Source: Pseudomonas saxonica (GTDB lineage Bacteria > Pseudomonadota > Gammaproteobacteria > Pseudomonadales > Pseudomonadaceae). From it: a DNA stretch of 64,000 bases. The notes beneath the pieces are model-generated. The model was not told where the DNA came from. It ran no database searches and was given only the letters and a program-made list of their open reading frames with translations. The DNA lies in the NCBI RefSeq assembly GCF_007858365.1, contig NZ_VFIO01000001.1, positions 930,001 to 994,000 on the forward strand, in the 5' to 3' direction. Positions within the stretch are counted from its first letter, which is position 1. Each line of letters begins with the position of its first letter. Both the position numbers and the translations under genes were made by a program. Below are positions 18,380 through 27,818 of the stretch, one piece after another.

Positions 18380-20524
18380 TTATGAAATTTCACGACGAAA
18401 AGGCGGCAGGGCATTGAGGATTGCTTTGCCATAGCGCTGAGTCACCAGCCGACGATCCAGCAAGGTGATAGTGCCGCGGTCCTGCTCAGTACGCAGTAAA
18501 CGACCACACGCCTGTACCAGTTTGAGCGAGGCATCAGGCACCGAAATTTCCATGAACGGGTTACCGCCCCGGGCTTCGATCCACTCAGCCAAAGCGGCTT
18601 CGACGGGGTCATCAGGCACCGAGAACGGAATTTTGGCGATGACCACGTGTTCGCAGTACGCGCCGGGCAAATCCACCCCTTCGGCAAAACTGGCCAGCCC
18701 GAACAACACGCTGGAATCGCCGCCGTCCACTCGCGCCTTGTGCTTGTTAAGGGTTTCCTGTTTTGACAGGTTGCCTTGAATGAACACTTGTTTGCGCCAG
18801 TCGCGCTCCAGGCCGTCGAAGACGTCCTGCATTTGTTTGCGCGAGGAGAACAGCACCAGCGTGCCCCGCGAGCCCTCAACCAGGCCGGGCAAGTCACGAA
18901 TGATTGCCGCCGTATGTGCCACGGCATCGCGCGGGTCGGCTTTGAGGTCAGGTACGCGCAAGACTCCGGCATCTGCATGATGAAACGGGCTTGGCACCAC
19001 CGCCGTGACCGCGGCTTTGGGCAGCCCGGCGCGCATGCGAAAACGGTCAAATGTGCCCAGCGCAGTCAATGTCGCCGACGTCACCAGCGCGCCGTAGGCG
19101 ACGTTCCACAGGTTGCGGCGAAGCATTTCGGCGGCAAGAATCGGGCTGGCATTCACCTCGATATCAAACAGCGAGCCGCTCTCGGCCAGCGTTAGCCAGC
19201 GTGCCATGGGAGGGCTGTCTTCAGGATCTTCGGTGGTGAAAGCCGTCCACAGTTCCCAATTACCCTGAGCACGGGACAACAGACTGCCGAACAGCGGGTA
19301 CCACTCTTCGGCCTGATTGCTGGTGATACCAATATTGACCTCACCATCCATGCCGTCCTTGAGAATCTCGGTCAGACGAGTGAACAGATCGGTAAGGCGC
19401 GAAAAGCCTTTTTTAAGTTCGATGCCCATTTCACGCAAGTGATCAGGAATTAGCCCCCCAACGAAACGGTGGCGCGGACGCTCACGCCCCTCGGGCTCGT
19501 CACCAGTCTTGAAGTCGGCGATTTGCTCGCAGGCGCTAAACATGAACTGTTGCTGGCCCTTGATCTCTTTCGCCAGCTCCGGCACCTGCTCAAGCAAACG
19601 CCCCAAATCACCCGGCAACGGGTGTTGAGCCAGCAGTTTGGTCAGGTTTTTGGCGGTTTGCTCCAACCAGTCGGCCGTTGAGCGCAAACGGGTGTAATGC
19701 GCGAAATGACCGATGGCCTTGTCGGGCAAGTGATGCCCTTCATCGAACACATACAGCGTGTCCCGTGGGTCGGGCAGCACTGCGCCGCCGCCCAGCGCCA
19801 AATCGGCCAGCACCATGTCGTGGTTGGTGACGATCACATCCACCTTGCTCATGCCTTCGCGCGCCTTGTAAAAGGCGCACTGGCCGAAGTTGGGGCAATG
19901 ACGGTTGGTGCACTGACTGTGATCAGTGGTCAGGCGCGCCCAGTCCTGGTCTTCCAGGGCTTGGGGCCAGCTGTCACGGTCGCCATCCCACTTATTGCCG
20001 GCGAGCTTTTCGATCATGCTGGTAAACAGCTTTTGACTGGCTTCATCGACTTCAATCTTGAAGCCTTCTTCTTCAAACAACTGCGCCGTTGCGGTCTGTG
20101 CGTGACCTTCTTGCAGCAGCATGTCGAGTTTGGACAGGCACATATAGCGCCCGCGCCCCTTGGCCAGCGCGAAGCTGAAATTCAGCCCGCTGTTACGCAT
20201 CAAGTCGGGGAGGTCTTTGTAGACAATTTGCTCTTGCAGCGCGACAGTCGCCGTGGCGATCACGAGACGCTTGCCCGCTGCTTTGGCCGTGGGAATGGCC
20301 GCCAGACTATAAGCAACGGTTTTACCCGTGCCGGTGCCGGCCTCTACTGCAACCACGGCCGGGTCACCACTGCGGTGGCCTTCATCATCGGTGTCGATGT
20401 CGCCCAGCACTTTGGCCACTTCGGCGATCATCAAACGCTGGCCATAGCGCGGCTTGAGGCTCTTGGCTTCGAGAAAACGCGAGTATGCGCCCTGGATCTG
20501 GGATTTGAGTTCGGTACTAATCAT
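18380..20524 (-). CDS. dinG: ATP-dependent DNA helicase DinG
   Basis: XPD-like superfamily 2 5'-3' DNA helicase that helps resolve R-loops and stalled forks. 714 residues, as usual. Walker A is EAGTGTGKT (near residue 59), the Fe-S cluster Cys include CTNRHCPNFGQC, motif II is DEGH, and the C-terminal QACGRLLRTEQDRG is motif VI. The ATG at 20522-20524 gives MISTELKSQIQGAYSRFLEAK, the normal DinG start; the upstream extension (MIAAIRTTENL...) is not conserved-looking. It is divergent from the CopD-like gene. Confidence 0.93.
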   Translation of the reverse strand: MISTELKSQIQGAYSRFLEAKSLKPRYGQRLMIAEVAKVLGDIDTDDEGHRSGDPAVVAVEAGTGTGKTVAYSLAAIPTAKAAGKRLVIATATVALQEQIVYKDLPDLMRNSGLNFSFALAKGRGRYMCLSKLDMLLQEGHAQTATAQLFEEEGFKIEVDEASQKLFTSMIEKLAGNKWDGDRDSWPQALEDQDWARLTTDHSQCTNRHCPNFGQCAFYKAREGMSKVDVIVTNHDMVLADLALGGGAVLPDPRDTLYVFDEGHHLPDKAIGHFAHYTRLRSTADWLEQTAKNLTKLLAQHPLPGDLGRLLEQVPELAKEIKGQQQFMFSACEQIADFKTGDEPEGRERPRHRFVGGLIPDHLREMGIELKKGFSRLTDLFTRLTEILKDGMDGEVNIGITSNQAEEWYPLFGSLLSRAQGNWELWTAFTTEDPEDSPPMARWLTLAESGSLFDIEVNASPILAAEMLRRNLWNVAYGALVTSATLTALGTFDRFRMRAGLPKAAVTAVVPSPFHHADAGVLRVPDLKADPRDAVAHTAAIIRDLPGLVEGSRGTLVLFSSRKQMQDVFDGLERDWRKQVFIQGNLSKQETLNKHKARVDGGDSSVLFGLASFAEGVDLPGAYCEHVVIAKIPFSVPDDPVEAALAEWIEARGGNPFMEISVPDASLKLVQACGRLLRTEQDRGTITLLDRRLVTQRYGKAILNALPPFRREIS

Positions 20525-20622
20525 GGTTCTTCGGGCGCAAGAAACGCTGGATAAATTTTCAGTGGTTCGAATGGCCGCTATCATACCCCGCTAATTCATC
20601 CTGCGCCGAACGGAGTACCCCA

Positions 20623-21087
20623 ATGACAGCCTTTGCCCTCGCCTACAGCCTTCATTTATTGGCCGCCATGCTATGGGTGGGCGGCATGTTTTTCGCCTGG
20701 ATGATCCTGCGCCCTGCTGCTGTGGCGGCCCTTGAGGGGCCTGCACGGTTGAAGCTGTGGGCAGAAGTGTTTCAGCGTTTTTTTGTGTGGGTGTGGGTGG
20801 CAGTGGTCATTTTGCCGATAAGCGGTGTGGGGCTGTTACAGATGCGGTTTAGCGGTTTTGAAACCGCGCCACGCTATGTACAGGTGATGATGGGTTTGTA
20901 CATTGTGATGGTAGCGTTGTTTATTCGGGTTCAGTCATTGCAGGTGCCGGAGTTACGCCGGGCAGTAGAGGCTCAGGAGTGGGCGGCCGGTGCGGCGGTG
21001 ATGGGCAAGATTCGGCGCTTGGTGGGGTGTAACTTGATAGTGGGAGTGGTGCTGGTAGCCATTGCGGCCGCACGCCCGATGTTTTGA
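20623..21087 (+). CDS. CopD-family inner-membrane protein
   Basis: 154 residues with four predicted membrane helices (about residues 5-30, 55-75, 85-105, 130-150). The N-terminal ALAYSLHLLAAMLWVGGMFFAWMILRP contains the conserved His and GG of the CopD membrane domain. Full CopD acts in copper uptake or resistance. This short stand-alone form is common in Pseudomonas, and its substrate is not established. No copC neighbour is present. Confidence 0.75.
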   Translation: MTAFALAYSLHLLAAMLWVGGMFFAWMILRPAAVAALEGPARLKLWAEVFQRFFVWVWVAVVILPISGVGLLQMRFSGFETAPRYVQVMMGLYIVMVALFIRVQSLQVPELRRAVEAQEWAAGAAVMGKIRRLVGCNLIVGVVLVAIAAARPMF

Positions 21088-21093
21088 GAAATA

Positions 21094-21120
21094 CAGCTGC
21101 AAGCTTGCCGCTTGCAGCTG
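21094..21120. terminator. Hairpin between convergent genes
   Basis: Perfect 11-bp stem CAGCTGCAAGC / GCTTGCAGCTG with loop TTGCC, between the CopD-like gene (+) and the collagen-like gene (-). No T-run on either side. The CTGCAAGCTTG composition also resembles dispersed Pseudomonas repeats. Confidence 0.5.
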
Positions 21121-21129
21121 GAGTTTCAT

Positions 21130-21888
21130 CTACAACCGATTGATTGTTACCGCACCCGCACTGCCTACTTCGCCCGGCTGACCGGCCAAGCCTGGACGTC
21201 CCGGTTTGGCGCCATCGGTGCGGTAAACCACGCAGCCTTTTGATTTACCCCCCGCACCAGGCCGACCGGCTTCGCCCGGGTTACCGCCCGCCCCGCCGTC
21301 AACCCGAACGCTGACCCAGTCATCCGGGTAGTCGCGGGGCAATTCGAGACGCACGTGGGCACCCGCAGCACCTGCCTGCCCATCACCGCCATTGTCTCCG
21401 TTATGACCTTTGCCCGCAGAACCCCAAGTGCAACCCGGCTCCGAGCCGTTGCCACCATCAAGCCCCGCATAACCGGGCGCACCCTTGCCGCCACGCGCAT
21501 CAATAATCAGCTTGGGCGCTTGCAACGATTCAATCCGAACATTCAGATCACGGGCCGGGCGGGCTGGTTTTTCATAATTGCCAGCAGCGCCACGGGCGTT
21601 GATCTGGCTGCCCTCTTCCAGTTCAGCCTGAGCCACGCGCAATTCAATGGCAGTGTCGGCCGGCACGATGGTGATGCGCGCCTCTCGCCCCAGATGCAAT
21701 TGGTCGATGCTGACCTGGGTCACACCCGCCGGGATCAGCAACGTGCCGTATTCAGCCACATCGAGTTTTTCCAGCTGCAGCACGCCCGTAGTGGCAGGCA
21801 AGCGCATGAAGGTATTGGGTTCAACCCTGACAACTTCAGCATGGGCAAAAGGGCTGCACAGGGCAGCCAACAGGCATAACTTACGCAT
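21130..21888 (-). CDS. Exported collagen-like Gly-rich protein
   Basis: 252 residues. The Sec signal is MRKLCLLAALCSPFAHA (cleavage after residue 17). Residues 18 to about 120 are a beta-rich N-terminal part. Then come two Gly-rich blocks (GGKGAPGYAGLDGGNG... and GGAGGNPGEAGRPGAGGKSKG...) with collagen-like GXX spacing, separated by a short non-Gly segment. Two Cys lie in the Gly-rich blocks. The function is unknown; the layout suggests a periplasmic or surface structural protein. The start overlaps the end of the DUF1145 gene by 8 nt, so the two are probably co-translated. Confidence 0.65.
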   Translation of the reverse strand: MRKLCLLAALCSPFAHAEVVRVEPNTFMRLPATTGVLQLEKLDVAEYGTLLIPAGVTQVSIDQLHLGREARITIVPADTAIELRVAQAELEEGSQINARGAAGNYEKPARPARDLNVRIESLQAPKLIIDARGGKGAPGYAGLDGGNGSEPGCTWGSAGKGHNGDNGGDGQAGAAGAHVRLELPRDYPDDWVSVRVDGGAGGNPGEAGRPGAGGKSKGCVVYRTDGAKPGRPGLAGQPGEVGSAGAVTINRL

Positions 21889-22159
21889 GGCTGGGGTCTC
21901 GCTCGGTCGAAGGACGAAAAGTCTGTACGTGAAGAACGCCCAATAACAGGATGTACAGGCGGTCACGCCAAGGATGCGGACGATCCCGCAGGCTGCGATT
22001 GAATAAAAGTATTTCAAGCAAATGGGTGAGCAACAATAAGCTGCCCGCCAGATTAATCAGTAAATCAAAGGGGTTAATCAGCGGTTTGAAGACGTTGTAG
22101 AGCGCCACCCCCCAAAACAACACCATCAGTATTTTCCCCAACCCCCAAAGCACCTTCAT
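21881..22159 (-). CDS. DUF1145 family small inner-membrane protein
   Basis: 92 residues with two hydrophobic helices (about 8-27 and 33-53) and a basic C-terminal half. It starts MKVLWGLGKILMVLFWGVAL. It matches the DUF1145/YhhL-type family; function unknown. The long in-frame upstream reading is rejected because the ATG at 22157-22159 is where the family-like sequence starts. It is the first gene of a two-gene unit with the collagen-like gene. Confidence 0.7.
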   Translation of the reverse strand: MKVLWGLGKILMVLFWGVALYNVFKPLINPFDLLINLAGSLLLLTHLLEILLFNRSLRDRPHPWRDRLYILLLGVLHVQTFRPSTERDPSHA

Positions 22160-22387
22160 ACCCCTTGCCCTATATAAGTTTTTCTTTGACCGTACATTAA
22201 CGGCTCGCAGGAGGGGGACGCCAGTAAACCGGACAAATTTATTCACTGACCGTTGATTCCGGTCTTGGAAGCCGCCAAACGCCTCGAAAGTAAAGACACG
22301 CCGCCCGTTCTGCACACACCTGGCGATAGGCACTAGGCCGCAAGGCTTGAGCAGGCTAGTCTTGGTCGTTCTGATTGAGGACTTTCC

Positions 22388-22885
22388 ATGACGTCTGGTT
22401 TTTCTACACGCACGCCCCAGCAAGCATTGGCGGCATTGCTTGATCGCTATGCGCCCCCACGCCTGCTGGTTGTCGGCGCCAGCGAGTTCCCGGCGCTGGC
22501 CGCGTTCAAGAACGCGCACCCGGATGCCGTTGTCTGCCATGCAAGACCGGGTGCTTTGCCCTCAAATCTGGCAGCACAACGCTTTGATCTGGCGCTGGTG
22601 CTCGATTGTCTGGAGCATTTGCCCAAACGCGAAGGACTGGAACTGTTGGGCGGTATTCGCAACCTTAACGCCAGCCGTATTGCTGTGCTGGCGGATCTGA
22701 ACGCATGTGGCTGGGCAGAAACTGACTTTTTCGCCCTGGCCTTACAAAGCAGTGAGCATTTCCAGCGCGATGAACAGGTACTGACGCTGTTCACTTACGA
22801 CCTGCGCGAGTACAAGCAAGTCCCCGACTGGCTCAATGCAAGGTTTTGGGCCAATCCCGAGAATTTTGGCAAATATTGGTGGTAA
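22388..22885 (+). CDS. Conserved hypothetical protein (DUF6231-like)
   Basis: 165 residues, soluble. The middle reads [16 protein letters not shown]...[27 protein letters not shown], which looks like a degenerate Rossmann methyltransferase core (nucleotide-binding strand, then a DxxEH-like loop). A clear GxGxG SAM motif is lacking, so methyltransferase activity is doubtful. It resembles a Pseudomonas family placed next to YchJ proteins. Only 4 bp separate it from the YchJ-type gene, so the two are likely co-transcribed. Confidence 0.6.
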   Translation: MTSGFSTRTPQQALAALLDRYAPPRLLVVGASEFPALAAFKNAHPDAVVCHARPGALPSNLAAQRFDLALVLDCLEHLPKREGLELLGGIRNLNASRIAVLADLNACGWAETDFFALALQSSEHFQRDEQVLTLFTYDLREYKQVPDWLNARFWANPENFGKYWW

Positions 22886-22889
22886 CCCC

Positions 22890-23366
22890 ATGAGTACCTC
22901 TATTTGCCCGTGCGGCAGCGGTAATTCGCTCGACGCCTGCTGCGGGCAGTATCACGCCGGTCATCCGCCTCCCAGTGCCGAACTGTTGATGCGGTCACGC
23001 TACAGCGCCTACGTGCTGGGGCTGATTGACTATCTTGTTGGGACGACGTTGCCCGTGCAGCAAGCAGGGCTTGATCGCCAGTCCATTTCCCAGTGGAGCG
23101 CGCAAAGCACGTGGCTGGGTCTGGAGGTTGAAAACAGCGAAGTGTTCGGCGGCCAACCGGAACACGCGTTTGTGACCTTTACTGCACGGTGGCATGACGC
23201 CAACGGCGAGCACAGCCATCGTGAACGCTCTTCATTTGTGCAATGTGCAGGTCGTTGGTATTTCATCGACCCGACCGTGCCGCTTAAAGTCGGACGCAAT
23301 GACGCTTGCCCGTGTGCCAGCGGACTCAAATTCAAAAAATGTTGCGCCGGCTTTTTCAACCAGTAA
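22890..23366 (+). CDS. YchJ-family protein with SEC-C motifs (UPF0225)
   Basis: 158 residues. A Cys-rich zinc motif sits at each end: [14 protein letters not shown] at about residues 6-19 and [13 protein letters not shown] near the C-terminus. Between them is an NTF2-like domain ([24 protein letters not shown]...WYFID). YchJ function is not established; SEC-C motifs bind zinc and often mediate protein contacts. The ATG at 22890 puts the first motif at the N-terminus, as in the family. Confidence 0.85.
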   Translation: MSTSICPCGSGNSLDACCGQYHAGHPPPSAELLMRSRYSAYVLGLIDYLVGTTLPVQQAGLDRQSISQWSAQSTWLGLEVENSEVFGGQPEHAFVTFTARWHDANGEHSHRERSSFVQCAGRWYFIDPTVPLKVGRNDACPCASGLKFKKCCAGFFNQ

Positions 23367-23395
23367 TCGGGTGAAAACCTGATCAGGAGTAGCGA

Positions 23396-23881
23396 ATGGA
23401 TTCTCGAACTCGAATAACTCGAACCCTCTTGTTGATGATGGTTCTGACACTCTCGGGTTGTGCCTCCTGGTTTGGTTCCGGTGACAAAGACCCACAAGTG
23501 CAGTTGGTTCGCGTCGAACTGGTCAAGGCCAAGGTGCTGGAACAACGCTTCAAGTTGCACTTCAGGGTCGATAACCCCAATGACTCGACGTTGACCGTGC
23601 GCGGTATCCGATATGCGGTGTACCTGGGGCCGATAAAACTCAGCGAAGGTGAATACAGCCAGTGGTTCAGCGTGGAGCCCAACAGCCACGCCCAGTTTGT
23701 GGTGCCGATCCGGACCAACCTGTGGCCCCATGTGCGGACCTTGGTCAAATTGCTTGAAACACCCGAGCAAGCCATCCCCTATCGTCTCGAAGGCACACTT
23801 GAAACAGGCCTGTTCTTCGGTAACGACGTGCACGTGATGCGTAAAGGCGAGATAATCGCCGCCGATTTTATTCCAGAGTGA
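23396..23881 (+). CDS. LEA type 2 (WHy domain) lipoprotein
   Basis: 161 residues. The lipoprotein signal ends MVLTLSGC (Cys22). A single LEA14/WHy-like beta-sandwich domain follows, with the hallmark [23 protein letters not shown]. Bacterial WHy proteins are linked to desiccation and cold tolerance; the role here is inferred. It follows the YchJ-type gene by 29 bp and precedes the His-rich SEC-C gene by 7 bp. Confidence 0.8.
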   Translation: MDSRTRITRTLLLMMVLTLSGCASWFGSGDKDPQVQLVRVELVKAKVLEQRFKLHFRVDNPNDSTLTVRGIRYAVYLGPIKLSEGEYSQWFSVEPNSHAQFVVPIRTNLWPHVRTLVKLLETPEQAIPYRLEGTLETGLFFGNDVHVMRKGEIIAADFIPE

Positions 23882-23888
23882 TTCAGTA

Positions 23889-24101
23889 ATGACCCAACAA
23901 CCCCACGTTCATGGCCCAGACTGCAACCACGATCATGATCACCATGATCATGCCCATGACCACGACAACGGTCACGTACATGGCCCTCACTGTGGCCATG
24001 CGCCTCAAGAACCTGTGCGCAACGAGCTGAAAGACGTTGGCCGCAACGACCCGTGCCCTTGTGGCAGCAACAAGAAATTCAAAAAATGCCACGGCGCCTG
24101 A
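23889..24101 (+). CDS. Small His-rich SEC-C metal-binding protein
   Basis: 70 residues. The first half is an extreme His/Asp/Gly-rich stretch ([20 protein letters not shown]...HVHGPHCGH), and the C-terminus is a SEC-C zinc motif ([17 protein letters not shown]). The His block should bind Zn, Ni or Co ions, suggesting a metal store or metallochaperone-like role; this is inference. The His codons give a repetitive GATCATGATC-like DNA stretch at about 23930-23955. A strong terminator follows. Confidence 0.8.
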   Translation: MTQQPHVHGPDCNHDHDHHDHAHDHDNGHVHGPHCGHAPQEPVRNELKDVGRNDPCPCGSNKKFKKCHGA

Positions 24102-24118
24102 TCGTTTAAAGCGCCCGG

Positions 24119-24162
24119 CACACGCCGCACCTGCCTTGGGCATGTGCGGCGTGTGTGTTTTT
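24119..24162 (+). terminator. Rho-independent terminator after the SEC-C gene
   Basis: Perfect 12-bp stem CACACGCCGCAC / GTGCGGCGTGTG with a 13-nt loop, followed by TGTTTTTG. It ends the cluster that begins at 22388. Confidence 0.85.
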
Positions 24163-24274
24163 GCAAACATGAAAATTCCCACAAACACCTTCAACCGATG
24201 CGCCATAGGGAGTAAAACAGAGAGCCCGCAGTGAATTGCAAAGGCTGCGTGAACCTTCCTTTCTGGAGCTCTTC

Positions 24275-24916
24275 ATGATCGATCTTTATTACTGGACCAC
24301 CCCCAATGGGCACAAAGTCTCGTTATTTCTTGAAGAAGCCGGTCTGCCCTACACGATTCATCCGATCAATATCGGCAAGAACGAACAGTTCGCCCCGGAC
24401 TTTCTGAAGATTTCCCCGAATAACCGCATCCCGGCAATTGTCGATCAGGCGCCAGCCGATGGCGGCGGCCCCCTCTCCCTCTTTGAATCAGGCGCCATCC
24501 TGCTCTATCTCGCAGAGAAAACCGGGCGCTTCCTGCCTAAAGACCTGCGTGGACGGCAAATGGCCTTGCAATGGCTGTTTTGGCAAATGGGTGGCCTTGG
24601 CCCGATGGCCGGGCAAAACCATCACTTCAATCGCTTCGCCCCCGAAAAAATCCCCTACGCGATAAAGCGTTACGTCGACGAAACCACGCGCCTGTACGGC
24701 GTGCTGAACAAGCAATTGGAAGGCCGCCAGTTCGTAGCGGGAGACGAGTACAGCATCGCTGACATGGCCATTTATCCGTGGATTGTGCCGCACACCTGGC
24801 AAGGTCAGAACCTTGACGACTTCCCGCACCTGAAAGTGTGGTTTGAGCGCATCCAAGAGCGCCCAGCGACTGTACGGGCCTATGCGCTGGTCGAAAAAAT
24901 CAACCCGCCGCACTAA
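24275..24916 (+). CDS. Glutathione S-transferase, YfcG/nu-class-like
   Basis: 213 residues. The N-terminal thioredoxin-fold domain (1-85) has the TTPNGHKVS active-site segment typical of YfcG-type enzymes and the ESGAILLYLAEKTG glutathione-binding motif. The rest is an all-helical C-terminal domain. Such enzymes act as disulfide-bond reductases using glutathione. The ATG at 24275, after TGGAG, is the natural start; the upstream in-frame extension is not conserved-looking. Confidence 0.88.
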   Translation: MIDLYYWTTPNGHKVSLFLEEAGLPYTIHPINIGKNEQFAPDFLKISPNNRIPAIVDQAPADGGGPLSLFESGAILLYLAEKTGRFLPKDLRGRQMALQWLFWQMGGLGPMAGQNHHFNRFAPEKIPYAIKRYVDETTRLYGVLNKQLEGRQFVAGDEYSIADMAIYPWIVPHTWQGQNLDDFPHLKVWFERIQERPATVRAYALVEKINPPH

Positions 24917-24923
24917 ACCACAT

Positions 24924-25055
24924 CTGTAGCCGCTGACGAGCAGCGCGAAGCGATCGTAAACCTGACCACTGTGATGCGCCGACACACTGAAGTGAATGGT
25001 TTTACGACTGCGATGCAGCCGGACGCAGTCTCGCGCTGCTCGCCAGCTGCTACAG
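24924..25055. repeat. Inverted REP pair (REPIN-like element)
   Basis: The left arm begins CTGTAGCCGCTGACGAGCAG. The right arm, read on the minus strand, begins CTGTAGCAGCTGGCGAGCAG; both continue with CGCG. Both arms go on to a TCGTAAA segment. The pair can fold into a long hairpin and sits between the GST and acylase genes. Confidence 0.7.
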
Positions 25056-25159
25056 GTTTTTGCATTATCAATCAGCCACCAAGATAGCGCTTGCGCAGTG
25101 TCATCGGCCTCACTAACGTAGCGCCTTTCGACGACACTACCCCCCGCAGGAGCTTTGCC

Positions 25160-27622
25160 ATGGCCTCGCCAGCCCTTTTTCGTTTTTTACCCCGGTTCGG
25201 CGCTGCCGCGGCAATAGGCACCTTGCTGGGTCTGGCCGGTTGTCAGAGCCAAAATAATGCAGGCGAGAGTCTGGTTCCCACCTCTGGCACACAGCCACTT
25301 AAAGGGCTGGCACAAAACGTATCGGTTCGGCGCAACAGCCAAGGCATGCCGCTGATTGAAAGCAGCAGTTTCCATGACGCCTTGTTCACCCTGGGTTACG
25401 TACACGCCAGCGACCGTATCAGCCAAATGGTGCGCCTGCGCCTGATGGCTCAAGGCCGATTGGCGGAACTCAATGGCAGCGATGCACTGCCCGCCGACCG
25501 CCTGATGCGCAGTATCAATCTGAAAGCCAATGCCGATGAACTGTATAGAAGCGCGTCCCCGCGCCTCAAAAAGTTCTTCGAGGTATACGCGCGCGGAGTC
25601 AACGCCTACCTGTTCCGCTACCGCGACAAGCTCCCGGCCGATCTGGCTCAGGCCGGCTATAAAGCCGAGTACTGGAAGCCCGAAGACAGTGCGCTGATTT
25701 TCAGTTTGTTGAGCTTCGGCATGTCGACCAACCTGCAAGAAGAGCTCAATTCGCTCGCACTCGCGCAAACAGTCGGCACTGACAAACTCGCCTGGCTAAC
25801 CCCCACCTATCCAGGTGAAGCCTTGCCTGCAGCCGAAGCCGACAAACTCAAAGGTCTCGACCTTGGCCGCCAGTTACAAGGTTTGAGCGGTGTGAACCAA
25901 GCCCTTGAGCAGGTCACACAACTGAGCCTGCCCGGCGTCACGGCGTCCAGTGACTGGGCCATCGCCCCCCAACGCAGCCGTAGCGGCAAAAGCTTGCTGG
26001 CCAACGACATTCACCAGCCCATCGGCGTACCGTCAGCCTGGAGTTACGTGCAAATCCGCGCGCCTAAATACCAGGCAGCAGGCGCCACGATCGCCGGCCT
26101 GCCCACCTTGTTTGCCGGGTTCAACGGCAAGGTTGCCTGGGGCATGAGCATGGCCATGGGCGATAACCAGGATGTGTTTCTGGAAAAACTCAAACGCCAG
26201 GGCAACACGCTTTATTACCTGGCAAACGGCAAATGGCTACCGGCCAAAGCACGCACCGAAACCTTTTTCATCAAGGGTCAGCGCCCGGTCCGCGAAACGA
26301 TTTATGTCACCCGCCACGGGCCATTGCTCAACAGTGCATTGGGCACACCGACAGCACTGAATAGCGGCCTGGGTCTTGCCCTGCAAACCCCGGAAGTGAA
26401 AGGCGATAAAACCCTGGATGCGTTCTTCGACCTGTCCCGCGCCCAGAACAGTGAAAAAGCGTCTGACGCCAGCCGAGAAATCCGCGCTGTCGCGCTCAAT
26501 CTTCTGTATGCCGATGCCAGCCATATTGGCTGGCAAGTCACCGGGCTATATCCAAACCGCCAGGAAGGCATCGGGCTGCTGCCGTCGCCGGGCTGGGACA
26601 GCCGCTATGACTGGAATGGTTACGCCGACGCGATGCTTCACCCCTACGATCAGGATCCGACTCAGGGCTGGCTGGGCACGGCCAACCAACGCACGGCGGC
26701 ATTTGGTTACGGCATGCAGTTGTCCAATTCGTGGCTGTCGCCGGAGCGCAGCGAACGTCTTGCGCAATTGGCTGGCAGTGGCAAGCAGGACGCTCGCAGC
26801 ATGATTGCGATGCAATACGACCAGACCACCCTGTTTGCAGCCAAGCTCAAAGCCATGTTCAGTGCACCCGGCATGGCCCAGCCATTGAAGCAGGCCATTG
26901 CGGCCTTGCCTGCGGCAGATCAAAGCAAAGCCCACGAAGCCCTGACCCGCTTGATGGCCTTTGACGGCAAACTCAGCGCCACCTCAGCCGATGCCGCGTT
27001 GTACGAGCTGTTCTTGCAAACCAGCACCCAACAGATTTTTCAGGATGAACTGGGCCCTGAAAACAGCGCGGGCTGGAACGCCTTTATCGCCAATGGCGGC
27101 CAATCGTATTCCGCTCAGGCCGATCACTTGCTGGGCCGCGAAGACAGCCCGTTCTGGGATGACACCCGCACCCCGCAAAAAGAGGACAAGCCCGCGATAC
27201 TGGCCCGCAGCCTTGTCGGCGCAATCAACACGGGCGATAGCCTGATGGGCAGCGATCACAAGGCGTGGCAGTGGGGCAAGTTGCATTATTACCTGTGGCG
27301 CAACACCACGGGTCAGACTGTTCGCGGCCCGATAGCGGCAGGCGGCGACCACACCACGCTCAATATGGCGGCTTACAACGTAGGAGCAAACTCCTTCGAA
27401 ACGACCCTCATACCGGCGATGCGCATGATCGTCGACTTTGGTCAGATTGAACCGATGATGGCTCAAAACAGCACCGGCCAATCCAGCAACCCGGCCAGCC
27501 CGCACTACCTGGATGGCATTGATCCGTGGCTGAAGGGCCAATACATCAGTTTCCCGATGCAGCCGCAAAATTTCGACAGGGTGTACGGCAAAACCCGCCT
27601 GACACTGGTGCCGGGTAAATGA
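25160..27622 (+). CDS. Penicillin acylase-family amidase, predicted lipoprotein
   Basis: 820-residue Ntn-hydrolase precursor related to PvdQ/QuiP/HacB-type acylases. Such enzymes cleave themselves into alpha and beta chains and hydrolyse amide bonds (acyl-homoserine lactones, penicillins, siderophore precursors). The likely beta-chain N-terminal Ser is about residue 263, in [11 protein letters not shown] (equivalent to SNNW in classical members). The N-terminus has a lipobox (LLGLAGC), unlike periplasmic PvdQ, so membrane anchoring is predicted. The ATG at 25160 follows AGGAG at 8 bp. Its substrate cannot be told from sequence. REPIN-like elements lie on both sides. Confidence 0.85.
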   Translation: MASPALFRFLPRFGAAAAIGTLLGLAGCQSQNNAGESLVPTSGTQPLKGLAQNVSVRRNSQGMPLIESSSFHDALFTLGYVHASDRISQMVRLRLMAQGRLAELNGSDALPADRLMRSINLKANADELYRSASPRLKKFFEVYARGVNAYLFRYRDKLPADLAQAGYKAEYWKPEDSALIFSLLSFGMSTNLQEELNSLALAQTVGTDKLAWLTPTYPGEALPAAEADKLKGLDLGRQLQGLSGVNQALEQVTQLSLPGVTASSDWAIAPQRSRSGKSLLANDIHQPIGVPSAWSYVQIRAPKYQAAGATIAGLPTLFAGFNGKVAWGMSMAMGDNQDVFLEKLKRQGNTLYYLANGKWLPAKARTETFFIKGQRPVRETIYVTRHGPLLNSALGTPTALNSGLGLALQTPEVKGDKTLDAFFDLSRAQNSEKASDASREIRAVALNLLYADASHIGWQVTGLYPNRQEGIGLLPSPGWDSRYDWNGYADAMLHPYDQDPTQGWLGTANQRTAAFGYGMQLSNSWLSPERSERLAQLAGSGKQDARSMIAMQYDQTTLFAAKLKAMFSAPGMAQPLKQAIAALPAADQSKAHEALTRLMAFDGKLSATSADAALYELFLQTSTQQIFQDELGPENSAGWNAFIANGGQSYSAQADHLLGREDSPFWDDTRTPQKEDKPAILARSLVGAINTGDSLMGSDHKAWQWGKLHYYLWRNTTGQTVRGPIAAGGDHTTLNMAAYNVGANSFETTLIPAMRMIVDFGQIEPMMAQNSTGQSSNPASPHYLDGIDPWLKGQYISFPMQPQNFDRVYGKTRLTLVPGK

Positions 27623-27638
27623 ATCAACCCGGATAAAC

Positions 27639-27749
27639 CGTAGCAGTTGACGAGTAATGCGAGGCTACGATCGGCGGCGCAGCCGTCGTAACCCCTTATA
27701 TCTGGTGCATCGTCGAATGCAGCCTCGCATTACTCGACAGCGGCTACAG
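27639..27749. repeat. Inverted REP pair (REPIN-like), second family variant
   Basis: The arms are CGTAGCAGTTGACGAGTAAT (left) and TGTAGCCGCTGTCGAGTAAT (right, minus strand), both followed by GCGAGGCT. It shares the GTAGC-GCTG-CGAG frame with 24924-25055 but has a different core. It lies just after the acylase stop. Confidence 0.7.
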
Positions 27750-27818
27750 GCGTTGCACTTCGGGATCGAACTTCCCGCCCTGCCCTGCGCTCTCAATTAA
27801 CAAGCCCTCTGCCCCGGC

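Noticed and set aside
23920..23960. GATCATGATC repeats as a regulatory or satellite repeat
   Set aside because: Explained by His/Asp codon runs of the SEC-C protein.
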